Under the pieces are notes generated by a model that saw only the letters and a program-made list of their open reading frames with translations, had not been told where the DNA came from and made no database searches. Below, one piece after another: positions 8,542-17,262 of a stretch of DNA of 64,000 nt (positions within the stretch are counted from its first letter, which is position 1; each line of letters begins with the position of its first letter). A program made the translations under genes and the position numbers. This DNA comes from JAPSGB01 sp963775185. Lineage in GTDB: Bacteria; Myxococcota_A; Polyangia; Polyangiales; Polyangiaceae. The DNA lies in NCBI GenBank assembly GCA_963775185.1, contig CAVZIE010000037.1:496001-560000 (forward strand), in the 5' to 3' direction.

Positions 8542-9645
8542 GGCGCGAGATCGCCCTCTCCTCGCCAAAGCCCGATCTCGTGACGGCCCACGCGGCGCGA
8601 GATCGCCCTCTCTTCGCCAAAGTCCGATCTCGTGACGGCCCACGCGGCGCGAGATCGCCCTCTCTTCGCCAAAGTCCGATCTCGTGACGGCCCACGCGGC
8701 GCGAGATCGCCCTCTCTTCGCCAAAGCCCGATCTCGTGACGGCCAACGCGGCGCGAGATCGCCCTCTCTTCGCCAAAGTCCGATCTCGTGACGGCCCACG
8801 CGGCGCGAGATCGCCCTCTCTTCGCCAAAGCCCGATCTCGTGACGGCCCACGCGGCGCGAGATCGCCCTCTCTTCGCCAAAGCCCGATCTCGTGACGGCC
8901 CACGCGGCGCGAGATCGCCCTCTCCTCGCCAAAGCCCGATCTCGTGACGGCCCACGCGTCGTCGGACGCGGCGCGAGATCGCCCTCTCTTCGCCAAAGTC
9001 CGATCTCGTGACGGCCCACGCGGCGCGAGATCGCCCTCTCCTCGCCAAAGTCCGATCTCGTGACGGCCAACGCGGCGCGAGATCGCCCTCTCTTCGCCAA
9101 AGTCCGATCTCGTGACGGCCCACGCGGCGCGAGATCGCCCTCTCTTCGCCAAAGCCCGATCTCGTGACGGCCCACGCGGCGCGAGATCGCCCTCTCTTCG
9201 CCAAAGCCCGATCTCGTGACGGCCCACGCGGCGCGAGATCGCCCTCTCTTCGCCAAAGCCCGATCTCGTGACGGCCCACGCGGCGCGAGATCGCCCTCTC
9301 TTCGCCAAAGTCCGATCTCGTGACGGCCCACGCGGCGCGAGATCGCCCTCTCTTCGCCAAAGTCCGATCTCGTGACGGCCCACGCGGCGCGAGATCGCCC
9401 TCTCTTCGCCAAAGCCCGATCTCGTGACGGCCCACGCGGCGCGAGATCGCCCTCTCTTCGCCAAAGCCCGATCTCGTGACGGCCCACGCGGCGCGAGATC
9501 GCCCTCTCTTCGCCAAAGTCCGATCTCGTGACGGCCCACGCGGCGCGAGATCGCCCTCTCCTCGCCAAAGCCCGATCTCGTGACGGCCCACGCGGCGCGA
9601 GATCGCCCTCTCTTCGGCAAAGTCCGATCTCGTGACGGCCGGCGC
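8542..9645. repeat. VNTR-like array: 21 units of a 52-bp hairpin-forming repeat
   Basis: Units of exactly 52 bp start at 8542 and repeat eight times. A 12-bp insertion (8958-8969) follows, then thirteen more units run from 8970 to 9645. Units differ at only a few positions (T/C in CCTCTCT/C, T/C after AAAG, C/A in GGCCC/A). Each unit carries inverted arms CGAGATCG and CGATCTCG separated by 19 bases, so the single strand can form 21 hairpins and holds 42 GATC sites. The array fills the gap between the convergent kinase and mlaD genes. No unit-to-unit unique spacer exists, so it is not CRISPR. Because 52 is not divisible by three and all three minus frames are open, I do not read it as protein. 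Confidence 0.95.
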
Positions 9646-9650
9646 GGCGC

Positions 9651-9670
9651 GGTTCCGCGCCGGACCGGCA
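9651..9670 (-). repeat. Dispersed 20-bp near-palindrome (exact copy)
   Basis: Exact match to the consensus on the minus strand, five bases after the end of the 52-bp array and 13 bp from the mlaD stop codon. It is part of the noncoding region between convergent genes. Confidence 0.85.
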
Positions 9671-9682
9671 TCAGGCCGATTG

Positions 9683-11149
9683 TCAGGGCTTGGCGGGGGC
9701 GAACGGGAGGATCGTCTTGAGATCCTCGTCGTTGAACTTCAGCTGCAGACCGACGAAATACTCGCGACGCGCCGGGCTCAGGATGTCGTCCACGCCGCCG
9801 AGCAGCCAGAAGCGGTTCACGAATTCGTAGCCGAGCGAGACGCGCCAGCGCGGTAGCACCACCTCGCCGAAGCCGAACAGGTCCTGGCGCAGCTCGAACC
9901 GATTGTCGAACAGGTTCACGTCCAGACCCACGCCGCCCGTCGACTCCTTGATGCCGAAGCGGCCGGTGAACGGCCCGAAGATCTGGGCGAACTGCAGGGA
10001 GAAGCGGAACGCGTTGGTGGTGATGGTCCGGACCTCGCGGTAATGCGGCGGGTCGTTGGGGTTGGTGCTGTCGACGTCGATCTGCTCGAAGCTGGTCAGG
10101 CCGCGCGGGTCGTTGACGATCTCGATCGAGTAGTACTTGTCCTCGCGCGGCTGCAGCCGGAGCTCGACGTAGCTCTTCACGGTGCTGGAAAGGAACTGGT
10201 AGTCGGTCCGGAGCAGGACGATCGTCTGCAGGCGGTTCAGTCCGCCGACGAACTCGTTGACGCCCTCGGCGACGCCCTGCACCTCGTCGATCAGCTTGTC
10301 GTCCTTGGTGAGCCGGCCGAGCGTGCCTTCGCCGCGGTTGATGCGTCCGCTCACCTCGTCGATGTTCGCGAGCGCGCTCTCGAGGCTGCTGCTCGCGCGG
10401 TTCACCTTGTCGATGATCTGGCGGACTTCGCCGGGGGTCGCCTGGCCATTTTCGCCGCGGGCCATCATGTCGCGGACCTCTTTGGTGGTCTCGCGGACGT
10501 TCGTCAGGATCTCGCTGACCTGGGGCTCTCCCTTGGCCGTGATGCGCTCGACGTTGGTCAGGATGTTGTGGATGCTGCTGCGGTTCTCGCGCACCGTCTT
10601 GTTCAGCTGGTCGGTGACCTCCGCGAGGTTCTGCAGCGTGTCCTTGAGGTTCTTCTGCCCCGTGTCGGTGCCGACGGATCCGGCCAGGCTCGACGTGACC
10701 TTCTTCACGTCGCGGGCGATGTCGGCCACCTGCTTCATCAAGTCGTCGGCGGTGGTCGCGCCGACCACGGTGCGGATGCGATCCCCGTCCTTGAGCTCGC
10801 GCTTGCCCTCGGTCCCCTGGGAGAGGCTGAGGAAGTACTCGCCGAGCAGGCTCGAGCTGACCTTGGCGACGGACGCGTCGTCGTACAGCGGCACGTCGGA
10901 TCGCATGCGGATGTCGACCCGCGCCTTGCCGTCCTCGAGCCGGATGTCGTCGATTTGGCCGACCGCGATGCCGGCGACCTTGACCTGGGAGCGCTTGGCG
11001 ATCCCGGTCGCGTCGTCCAGTAGCGCGTACACCGTGTAGCCGCTGCCGTGGACCGCCGAGCGGGTCACGAAGCGATAGATGAGAAGCCCGGCCACGACCA
11101 TGACGATCGCGAAGAGGCCCACCTTCGCCGCTGTGGTGTACCGGCTCAT
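9683..11149 (-). CDS. MlaD/MCE-family lipid transport protein
   Basis: The 488-residue protein has an uncleaved N-terminal transmembrane helix (about 8-30), then an MCE domain (about 38-115: YTVYALLDDATGIAKRSQVKVAGIAVGQIDDI). A long helical region follows with heptad-like repeats (about 120-300), then a C-terminal part with beta-strand character. MCE proteins form periplasmic hexameric rings or needles that carry phospholipids between membranes. E. coli MlaD is about 180 residues, so this is the longer type expected to span the periplasm. Start 11149 (MSRYTTAAKVG) is preferred to 11176 because the hydrophobic helix begins a few residues later. No mlaE/mlaF ABC genes are adjacent, so they would have to lie elsewhere. 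Confidence 0.87.
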   Translation of the reverse strand: MSRYTTAAKVGLFAIVMVVAGLLIYRFVTRSAVHGSGYTVYALLDDATGIAKRSQVKVAGIAVGQIDDIRLEDGKARVDIRMRSDVPLYDDASVAKVSSSLLGEYFLSLSQGTEGKRELKDGDRIRTVVGATTADDLMKQVADIARDVKKVTSSLAGSVGTDTGQKNLKDTLQNLAEVTDQLNKTVRENRSSIHNILTNVERITAKGEPQVSEILTNVRETTKEVRDMMARGENGQATPGEVRQIIDKVNRASSSLESALANIDEVSGRINRGEGTLGRLTKDDKLIDEVQGVAEGVNEFVGGLNRLQTIVLLRTDYQFLSSTVKSYVELRLQPREDKYYSIEIVNDPRGLTSFEQIDVDSTNPNDPPHYREVRTITTNAFRFSLQFAQIFGPFTGRFGIKESTGGVGLDVNLFDNRFELRQDLFGFGEVVLPRWRVSLGYEFVNRFWLLGGVDDILSPARREYFVGLQLKFNDEDLKTILPFAPAKP

Positions 11150-11238
11150 GGAAAAGCTACCCCTCGACCCTACCAAGGGCCGCGGCGGCGGTCGACTTCC
11201 GGCGGGATTGCCGCGCCGGGTGCGCTATCCTTCCCTCG

Positions 11239-12441
11239 ATGCGCCACGCGTGGTTTCCGCTGGTGCTCGCACTGGTTCTGCCTGCCTGCGAGCCTGGTGC
11301 CGGTCCGGCGCGGGCACCGTCCGGGGCGCCGGAGCAAGGTCCGGCGCGGCGCCCCGCGTGGCTCACGCCGTACGACGCGCGCCAGCGCGCCCTGCTCGAC
11401 GCGCAGCCGCACGTGCCGGTGAGCGTCGTGGCCGAGCCGGTGTATCCGGCGCTGCGCGGCTTCGCGTACCTGCTGCCGGATGCGTACTCCGCGGCGGGCG
11501 CGCGGCGAGCGGCGCGTCTGGTGGTACGCACCGCCAAGCGCTCATCGCGACTCTACATCCTGGCCGACGCCGACGCGCGTGACGCGAATCCCGAGGCGCT
11601 CTACGGACCGACGCCACCCGACGACGCCGACCCGTGGGTGCGCGCCGAGCGGGGCGACGACGGCGCGTACCGCCTCGCGTGGGCGGCGCCCTCCGGCGCC
11701 GCACGCGAGGCGGTGGACCGCGCGCGCCGCGCCCTCGCCGCCGGCGACGGCGACGTCGCGACGCGCGCTCTCGAACGCGCCGTGACGATCGCACCGGACC
11801 TGCCCGGAGCCTGGTCGTTGCTCGCGGAGGTATGCGCCGCGGAGCACGACGCGGACCACGCCGAGCAGGCCGCCTGGCGCGCGCTCGAGCTCGATCCGCG
11901 ATCGCCCGCAGCCGCGCGCGCGCTCGCGGCCGCGCGGCTCGCGCGTGGCGACCGCCGCGGCGCGCGCTTCGCCGTCGCGCGCGCGCTCGCCATGTATCCG
12001 GCGAGCCCCGCGAGCTGGAAGCTCGCGGCGCGCATCACGCGCATCGTGCCGCGCCCGCACGTCCCGCCGATCTTCGTCGAGGTCGGCACGAGCGGCGCGG
12101 TCGTGGTGGCGAGCGAGTCGGGCGCGGGCCCGGACGCGTACGCGCTGTGTCATGCGACGTTCCGGCACGAGCCGTCGCTGCGCGCGCGCTTCGGGCTCGA
12201 GGGCGACTACGACTTGTCGCAAGTGGAGGAACAGCTCTGCCTCGAGGCGCTGCTCGGTGCAGAGCCCCGCGGTCACGACGCGCTGCGATCGCTGGCACGC
12301 GAAGGCGACCTGTCCGCGTACGCGCTGTTCGAGGTGATCGGCCGGCGACGGCCGGAGTGGCTACGGGTAGCGCCGGATCGCGTGCATCGTCTGGTGGTGC
12401 GCTACGTCGAGCACCACGTGCTGGCCGAGCTGGAGCGTTGA
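11239..12441 (+). CDS. TPR-containing lipoprotein
   Basis: A 400-residue protein with a lipoprotein signal ending LVLPAC (acylated Cys about 17), so membrane-anchored. Residues about 160-260 are Ala/Arg-rich helical repeats matching TPRs (AREAVDRARRALAAGDGDVATRALERAVTIAPDLPGAWSLLAEV and two more). The C-terminal 120 residues have no recognisable domain. The next gene starts inside its stop codon (TGATG), so it is translationally coupled to the CAP-domain lipoprotein; the two may form one envelope complex. Specific role unknown. Confidence 0.78.
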   Translation: MRHAWFPLVLALVLPACEPGAGPARAPSGAPEQGPARRPAWLTPYDARQRALLDAQPHVPVSVVAEPVYPALRGFAYLLPDAYSAAGARRAARLVVRTAKRSSRLYILADADARDANPEALYGPTPPDDADPWVRAERGDDGAYRLAWAAPSGAAREAVDRARRALAAGDGDVATRALERAVTIAPDLPGAWSLLAEVCAAEHDADHAEQAAWRALELDPRSPAAARALAAARLARGDRRGARFAVARALAMYPASPASWKLAARITRIVPRPHVPPIFVEVGTSGAVVVASESGAGPDAYALCHATFRHEPSLRARFGLEGDYDLSQVEEQLCLEALLGAEPRGHDALRSLAREGDLSAYALFEVIGRRRPEWLRVAPDRVHRLVVRYVEHHVLAELER

Positions 12442-13679
12442 TGCGGCCCTGGTTCGTGGCCGCGCTGCTCGGCGCCTGTGTGCCCGCCGCGCCGACGGCG
12501 CTGCCCCCCGCTACTTCACCGACCGCGGCGCCCCGGGCACCCGACACGCCGACGATCGCCGCCGACGAACCCGACGACCCGGACGACGACGAGCGCTTCG
12601 CGTGGCAGGACGCCACGCTCTCACCGCGCTCCGTCGCGGACGCGCCCGGACCGGCGGATCTCCAGACGCTGTGCCCGGCCGGCGACGGCGCCCTCGCCGC
12701 CGTCGCCCAGGAGATCGCCAACCGCCAGGCCTCGGGTCGTCCGGCGCTGGACTCCGCCCGCGTCACGTTCGCCCTGCGCGCCGCGGGCTCACCGTACGTG
12801 TGGCCGCGCGTGTGGTCGATCGAAGGCGCGAAGCTCGACGCGGCGGACACGCGGGCGCGCGTGCAACGCTGGCTCGCCTCGTTCAACGACGGCGGACGGC
12901 GTCGCTGCGCGTTCTCCAGCGCCGAGGGCGCCGATGGCAAGCGCGTGATCGCGGGCGTCGCCATCGACGCGCTCGCCGATCTCGAGAGCCTGCCGACGCG
13001 CGTCCGCGCTGGGCAGTGGCTGACGGTGCGCGCGCACCTGCTGGCACCGGCCACGGACGCCCACGTCGTGGTGCTCGGCCCGACCGGGGCGCCGCGCACG
13101 GTGACCACCAGCCTCGACGCGGGCACCGTCAGGGCGACGTTCTCGGTCGACCATCCCGGCCCGTGGGTGGTGCAGGTCGTGACCAGCGGCCGGACGGGAC
13201 CGCGGCCGGTCGTGGAAGCCATGACCTTTGCCGACCAGCAGCCCCCGCCGCGCTTCCACGCGCAGCCCGCCCCGGGCGAAGCGGCCGGCGCGGCCCACGC
13301 CGACGCCGCCGCGGCCGTCGCGGCCATGGTCGACGCGGCTCGCCAGAGCGAAGGGCTCTCGCTGCTCACCCGCGACGGCAGGCTCGACCGCGTCGCCCAG
13401 GCCCACGCCGACGCGATGCGATCCGCCCACCAGATCGGCCACGACGTCGGGGACGGAGACCCCGGCGACCGGATCCGGGCTGCAGGACTCGCAGTCCGGG
13501 TCGCCGGCGAGAACGTGGCGCACGCCCGCACGATCCGGCGGGCCCACCGGGCGCTCTGGGCCAGCCCCTCGCACCGGGGCAACCTGCTCGAGCCGGCGTT
13601 CCGCCGCCTGGGCGTCGGGGTCGCGAGCGACCCCGACGGAAGCGTCTGGGTATGCGAGGTCCTGGCAGCCTTCCGTTGA
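12441..13679 (+). CDS. CAP/SCP-domain (cysteine-rich secretory type) lipoprotein
   Basis: A 412-residue protein starting ATG 12441, which overlaps the preceding stop by one base (TGATG). The signal peptide ends at LLGACVP, giving a lipoprotein Cys near residue 12, followed by a Pro/Thr/Asp-rich linker. The C-terminal 140 residues form a CAP domain: RLDRVAQAHADAM, RIRAAGLAVRVAGENVAHA, and then WASPSHRGNLLEPAFRRLGVGV, which is the typical W-xSPxHxxNLL signature. CAP proteins occur as secreted or envelope proteins, and their biochemical role in bacteria is poorly defined. The central region (about 200-260) resembles a beta-sandwich. The gene is followed by an independent ompA-like gene. Confidence 0.85.
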   Translation: MRPWFVAALLGACVPAAPTALPPATSPTAAPRAPDTPTIAADEPDDPDDDERFAWQDATLSPRSVADAPGPADLQTLCPAGDGALAAVAQEIANRQASGRPALDSARVTFALRAAGSPYVWPRVWSIEGAKLDAADTRARVQRWLASFNDGGRRRCAFSSAEGADGKRVIAGVAIDALADLESLPTRVRAGQWLTVRAHLLAPATDAHVVVLGPTGAPRTVTTSLDAGTVRATFSVDHPGPWVVQVVTSGRTGPRPVVEAMTFADQQPPPRFHAQPAPGEAAGAAHADAAAAVAAMVDAARQSEGLSLLTRDGRLDRVAQAHADAMRSAHQIGHDVGDGDPGDRIRAAGLAVRVAGENVAHARTIRRAHRALWASPSHRGNLLEPAFRRLGVGVASDPDGSVWVCEVLAAFR

Positions 13680-13766
13680 CGCGACGCCTCCCGGTTTCAT
13701 CTGCACATTCCAGCCCTTCGCGACAGGCTTTCAATGCCGGTTGGCCCAGGGTAGCTTCCCGGGTCG

Positions 13767-15473
13767 ATGTCCACCGCGTCGCGCGTCCTCCTCCCGGGAG
13801 CGTTGCTGGCCGCCGCGACGCTGTGCGCTGCGGCGCCGGCCCGCGCCCAGTCCACGAACTTCTACCTCGATCGCGCCCAGATCTCCGGCGCGCCGGACGA
13901 CGGCTTCATGGTCTGGCGTCCGACCATGTTCGACAAGACGCGCTTCTACGGCTCGTGGGCGCTCGGCTACTCGCAGCGGCCGCTTCGCGCCGACACCGTG
14001 ACCGACGGGCGGCTCGCCGACAGGATCGAGAGCCCGGTGCAAGAGCAGCTGATCACCTACCTGATGGTGGGCACACAGATCGCGAACCGGCTCGGCTTCA
14101 ACGTGTCGGTGCCGATCTCGCTGTATCAAGGCTTCGGTGCCGACGCGACGGCGCAGAACGTCGGCAACGGCTCGAACCAGGCGGCGCAATCGCTCCACGA
14201 CACGCGGTTGGACTTGCGCGTGCGCGCCTACACTTCCGACAACCGCAAGCTCAGCCTGGGTTTCGGCGGCGCGTTGTTCGTGCCCACTGGGCAAGGCACG
14301 GCGTTCACCGGCGACGGCCAGACCACCGGCTACCTGTACGGATCGATGGACTACAACTTCGGCGGTTTCCTGATCGCCGGTACGCTCGGGCCGCACTTCA
14401 GGCCGGCGCGCAGCATCGACGGTAGCGCGGCGACGCTCGCGGTCGGAAACGAGCTCCGCTACAACTTCGGCGCGTACTTGCCGCTGCGCAGCAACGCGAT
14501 CCGGCTCGGCGCGGAGCTGTGGGGCACGGCGGGCCTCGGCACTGCCAGCGGCAAGAACACGACGTTCAGCTCGAAGAACACCGACATCGAGTGGCTCGGG
14601 CAGGTGCGCGTCGCCCTCGGCAAGACGCAGCACACGTACATCAACGCCGGCGCGGGCACGCGGCTCTACACCGGCTACGGCGGCCCGGACTTCCGCGTGC
14701 TGGCCTCGATCGGCACGTTCTTCACCATCGCGGACAAGGCGCCGAAGACACGCGCGCGCGGCTTCTACAACGGCCCCGACGTCTCCGAGCACCCGCTGGA
14801 CACCGACGGCGACGGCTATCCGGACGACATCGACCAGTGTCCGACGGTCAAGGAAGACGGCAAGCCGCCGGATCCGACCGACGGCTGCCCCGCGCCGTCC
14901 GATCGCGATGGCGACGGCATTCCAGACAACATCGACAAGTGCCCGGACGTGCCCGAGGACAAGGACGGCATCCAGGACAACGACGGCTGCCCGGAAGACG
15001 ACGCCGACAACGACGGCGTGCCTGACACCAAGGACCACTGTCCGACGGAGCCGGGCCCGGCCTCGAAGATCGCCGAGAAGAACGGCTGCCCGCAGCTCAC
15101 CCACGTCAACGAAGAGGGCGAAGTCGAGCTGCTGGAACCGATCCAGTTCGAGTTCGCCAAGTCCAGGATCAAGGCGGTCAGCTACCCGATCCTCGACGAG
15201 GTCGTGACACTCATGAAGTCGCGGCCCGACATCCGCATCGGCGTCTACGGCCATACCGACAACAAGGGCGCGCACGACCTGAACATGAAGCTCAGCGGCG
15301 CGCGCGCGAAGGCCGTGATGGACTACCTGGTGAGCCACGGCATCGCTGCGAGCCGGCTCGAGTCCCAGGGCTTCGGCCCGGACAAGCCGATCGCGTCGAA
15401 CGACACTCCGCAGGGTCGCGCCAAGAACCGGCGCGTGGAATTCAAGATCCTCGGCGGCGAGGGCGCGGAGTAG
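13767..15473 (+). CDS. OmpA-family outer membrane protein with thrombospondin type 3 repeats
   Basis: The 568-residue protein has a cleavable signal (AAPARAQS) and an N-terminal beta-barrel-like region (about 30-330). A calcium-binding TSP3 region (about 345-430) has repeated DxDGDGxPDxxDxCP motifs. The C-terminal OmpA domain (about 450-560) includes FEFAKSRIK, GHTDNKGAHDLNMKLSGARAKAV, and GFGPDKPIASNDTPQGRAKNRRVEF, whose Asp and Arg contact meso-diaminopimelate in peptidoglycan. It should span the outer membrane and tie it to the cell wall. Its end overlaps by 32 bp the end of the convergent peptidase gene. Confidence 0.92.
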   Translation: MSTASRVLLPGALLAAATLCAAAPARAQSTNFYLDRAQISGAPDDGFMVWRPTMFDKTRFYGSWALGYSQRPLRADTVTDGRLADRIESPVQEQLITYLMVGTQIANRLGFNVSVPISLYQGFGADATAQNVGNGSNQAAQSLHDTRLDLRVRAYTSDNRKLSLGFGGALFVPTGQGTAFTGDGQTTGYLYGSMDYNFGGFLIAGTLGPHFRPARSIDGSAATLAVGNELRYNFGAYLPLRSNAIRLGAELWGTAGLGTASGKNTTFSSKNTDIEWLGQVRVALGKTQHTYINAGAGTRLYTGYGGPDFRVLASIGTFFTIADKAPKTRARGFYNGPDVSEHPLDTDGDGYPDDIDQCPTVKEDGKPPDPTDGCPAPSDRDGDGIPDNIDKCPDVPEDKDGIQDNDGCPEDDADNDGVPDTKDHCPTEPGPASKIAEKNGCPQLTHVNEEGEVELLEPIQFEFAKSRIKAVSYPILDEVVTLMKSRPDIRIGVYGHTDNKGAHDLNMKLSGARAKAVMDYLVSHGIAASRLESQGFGPDKPIASNDTPQGRAKNRRVEFKILGGEGAE

Positions 15474-16317
15474 GCGTCGCAGGGGCGCACGCCGCAGGCA
15501 CATCGCCTGCGGCGCGTACCGCGTGGCCGCCAGTTCCGGGCAACATGCCCAGGTCCACCAGGAGCTGCGTCATCATCAGGTGGTGCTGTGCGACGCGCAG
15601 CTCGAGCGGCTGGTCCTTCTTCGTGGTCTCGAGGATCATCGCGGGGATGCCCAGGAGCTGAGACGCTGCACGGCTGAAGCTGCCGCGTACCGGCGGCCGG
15701 AGCAGCACGAAGTGGCGCTCGGGCTCGGTGACGGTGCTGTTCACGGCGCGCATCAGCCGGCTCGCCTGCCGGCGGTTCGTGTCCGTCGGGTAGTACAGCA
15801 CGCTGCTACCGACGCTCTTCGGGTTCTTCTGGTGGAAGTCGTAGCCCTCGTGCAGGTCCACGACCCAGTCGGGCCGGGTCGCGATCAACACGCTCCACAG
15901 CGCGCGCGCCATCGTGCCGCGCGGCGCGTCGCCGTCGTGAGCCGGGAAGTTGCGGTTCAGGTCGGGGAAGCGCGTGTCCGGCGTCCTCCGCGTCCCGCGT
16001 GCCAGCGCCGGCTCGTTCGCGCGCGGCACCAGGATCAAGCGCCCATGCGCGATCGGCCAACAGCGCATGGCGTCGAGCGCGACAGGCCCCGCGGACTCGT
16101 CCCCGTGCACTCCCGAGATCACGAGCACGGTCGGGCCGGCCTCCGGCGCCTGCAACACGTAGTAGCTCGTCGCCCAACGCGTGCCGTCGGCGATCATGCC
16201 GGCGGGGGCAGGCGCGGGCGTGCCATCCGCCGCGACGACGGAGAGCGCCCAGGTGCTCGACGCGGCCACGGTCGTCGACGCTAGCAGAGCGGCGAGCGCC
16301 CCGAGCGGCCGGCGCAC
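15442..16317 (-). CDS. M14-like zinc carboxypeptidase/deacylase (AstE/AspA type)
   Basis: The 291-residue protein has an N-terminal signal-like segment and the M14/succinylglutamate desuccinylase fold: zinc ligands in GVHGDES (H71, E74), RNFP substrate loop at 122-125, third zinc His in DLHEG (H156), and catalytic Glu in MILETT (E230). All key residues are present, so it should be an active periplasmic metallohydrolase acting on peptides or acyl-amino acids; the substrate is unknown. The start is GTG (16315-16317), immediately after the L33 stop, so the two are probably cotranscribed. The C-terminal tail (Ala/Pro/Arg-rich) is encoded by a hairpin-forming sequence at 15490-15514. Confidence 0.8.
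   Translation of the reverse strand: MRRPLGALAALLASTTVAASSTWALSVVAADGTPAPAPAGMIADGTRWATSYYVLQAPEAGPTVLVISGVHGDESAGPVALDAMRCWPIAHGRLILVPRANEPALARGTRRTPDTRFPDLNRNFPAHDGDAPRGTMARALWSVLIATRPDWVVDLHEGYDFHQKNPKSVGSSVLYYPTDTNRRQASRLMRAVNSTVTEPERHFVLLRPPVRGSFSRAASQLLGIPAMILETTKKDQPLELRVAQHHLMMTQLLVDLGMLPGTGGHAVRAAGDVPAACAPATPTPRPRRRGS
15490..15514. terminator. Hairpin, possible transcription terminator for the OmpA-family gene
   Basis: A 10-bp perfect stem, CGCCGCAGGC pairing with GCCTGCGGCG, encloses a 5-base loop. It lies 17 bp after the ompA-like stop. There is no T run, so factor-independent termination is uncertain. It falls within the 3' end of the convergent peptidase gene. Confidence 0.45.
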
Positions 16318-16318
16318 C

Positions 16319-16486
16319 CTACTTGCTGTGCGGCGGCATCTTGGCTTCCTTGAACACGACGTGCTTACGCAGGACCGGGTCGTACTTCTTCAGTTCGAGC
16401 TTGGTCGTCTGCGTGCGCTTGTTCTTCGTCGTGTAGTACGTGAAGCCAGTGCCTTCCGTGGAGACGAGACGGATGTTGTCGCGCAT
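16319..16486 (-). CDS. rpmG: 50S ribosomal protein L33, zinc-free type
   Basis: A 55-residue protein beginning MRDNIRLVST and containing TYYTTKNKRTQTTKLELKKYDPVLRKHV, the complete L33 signature. It lacks the two CxxC pairs of the zinc-binding form, so it is the C-minus version, often used under zinc limitation or as the sole copy. It binds the large ribosomal subunit near the E site. It is divergent from rpmH (166 bp apart) and precedes the M14-like gene. No clear Shine-Dalgarno sequence is visible. Confidence 0.93.
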   Translation of the reverse strand: MRDNIRLVSTEGTGFTYYTTKNKRTQTTKLELKKYDPVLRKHVVFKEAKMPPHSK

Positions 16487-16547
16487 GGGAGGCGAGCGAG
16501 TACCACGAGCCGCTCGGCCCGGCAACGGGGTCGGCGCCTCCGGAGGA

Positions 16548-16567
16548 TGCCGGTCCGGCGCGGAACC
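16548..16567 (+). repeat. Dispersed 20-bp near-palindrome (exact copy)
   Basis: Exact match to the consensus, in the divergent intergenic region between rpmG and rpmH, about 85 bp upstream of the rpmH start. Confidence 0.85.
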
Positions 16568-16591
16568 CCTTCGGGTCCGTGCCAAGGTGGC

Positions 16592-16620
16592 TTGACGGGC
16601 ACGCCGGAACGTGGCTGACT
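16592..16620 (+). promoter_or_regulatory. Possible promoter of the rpmH operon
   Basis: TTGACG at 16592-16597 is a five-of-six match to a sigma-70 -35 box. The -10 position 17 bases later (CTGACT) is poor, so the call rests mainly on the -35 box and the location, 31 bp before the rpmH start. Confidence 0.35.
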
Positions 16621-16651
16621 CCGCCCCCCCGAGCCTGCAGAAGGTCCTGCG

Positions 16652-16801
16652 ATGAAGCGTACCTACCAGCCCCACAACACCAGTCGTCTCAGGACCCACG
16701 GGTTCCGCAAGCGCAACAGCACCAAGGGCGGACGCAAGGTGCTCGCCAACCGGCGCCGCAAGGGCCGCTGGCGGCTGGCTGTCTCCGCCTACAAGAAGTA
16801 G
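16652..16801 (+). CDS. rpmH: 50S ribosomal protein L34
   Basis: A 49-residue, very basic protein starting MKRTYQPHNTSRLRTHGFRKR and ending in KGRWRLAVSAYKK. It is full-length L34, a late-assembling large-subunit protein. It is the first gene of the conserved rpmH-rnpA-yidD-yidC-jag cluster that usually sits beside the chromosomal origin. rnpA follows after 9 bp. Confidence 0.97.
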   Translation: MKRTYQPHNTSRLRTHGFRKRNSTKGGRKVLANRRRKGRWRLAVSAYKK

Positions 16802-16810
16802 GCCCGCCGC

Positions 16811-17239
16811 GTGACCGGTGTCCGACCGACGGGTCGGTTCCCGGCTTCGCAACGCGTGCGGAAACGGCCGGAGTTCCAGCGAATCCAGGCACGCGGGCGC
16901 CGGGTCGTGACGCCGCATTTCGCGCTCTTGCTGCTCGCCCGCGACGACGAGCCGGGCGCCTGCGCGCGCATCGGCATCACCGCTTCGCGGAAGATCGGCG
17001 GGTCGGTGGCCCGCTCCCGGGCGAAGCGGCTTATCCGGGAAGCCTTCCGCGCCACCCGTGAGCTCTGGGAGCCGGACATCGACCTGGTGGTCGTCGTGCG
17101 CCGGCCGATGGGCGAAATGCGGATGGCGGACGTCGCCGGCGAGTGGTCGGATCTCGCGCGCGAGATCCGACGGCGAACCCAGGAAGCCAGGAAAGACCGG
17201 CAGAAACGCGTTTCGGCGCTGGCGGAGCGGGGCGACTAG
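16811..17239 (+). CDS. rnpA: Ribonuclease P protein component
   Basis: A 142-residue basic protein with the RnpA features: an N-terminal RVRKRPEFQRIQARGRRV segment, and the RNR-type motif in the region KIGGSVARSRAKRLIREAFR, which contacts the catalytic RNA. It helps RNase P trim the 5' leader of tRNA precursors. The start is GTG 16811, nine bases after the rpmH stop. The family is usually 110-130 residues; the extra C-terminus is charged and probably disordered. Confidence 0.95.
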   Translation: MTGVRPTGRFPASQRVRKRPEFQRIQARGRRVVTPHFALLLLARDDEPGACARIGITASRKIGGSVARSRAKRLIREAFRATRELWEPDIDLVVVVRRPMGEMRMADVAGEWSDLAREIRRRTQEARKDRQKRVSALAERGD

Positions 17240-17262
17240 CCGCACACTCGGCCCGCGCACGC

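Noticed and set aside
8542..9645. CRISPR array
   Set aside because: Every 52-bp unit is nearly identical over its full length, with no distinct spacers, and no cas genes are near.
6090..9671. A 1193-residue minus-strand open frame spanning the kinase gene and the 52-bp array
   Set aside because: It is antisense to the confirmed kinase and its repetitive part follows the 52-bp array. All three minus frames are open through the array, which shows base composition rather than coding.
15490..15514. A further copy of the dispersed element
   Set aside because: The arms CGCCGCAGGC differ from the 20-bp consensus; it is a separate simple hairpin.
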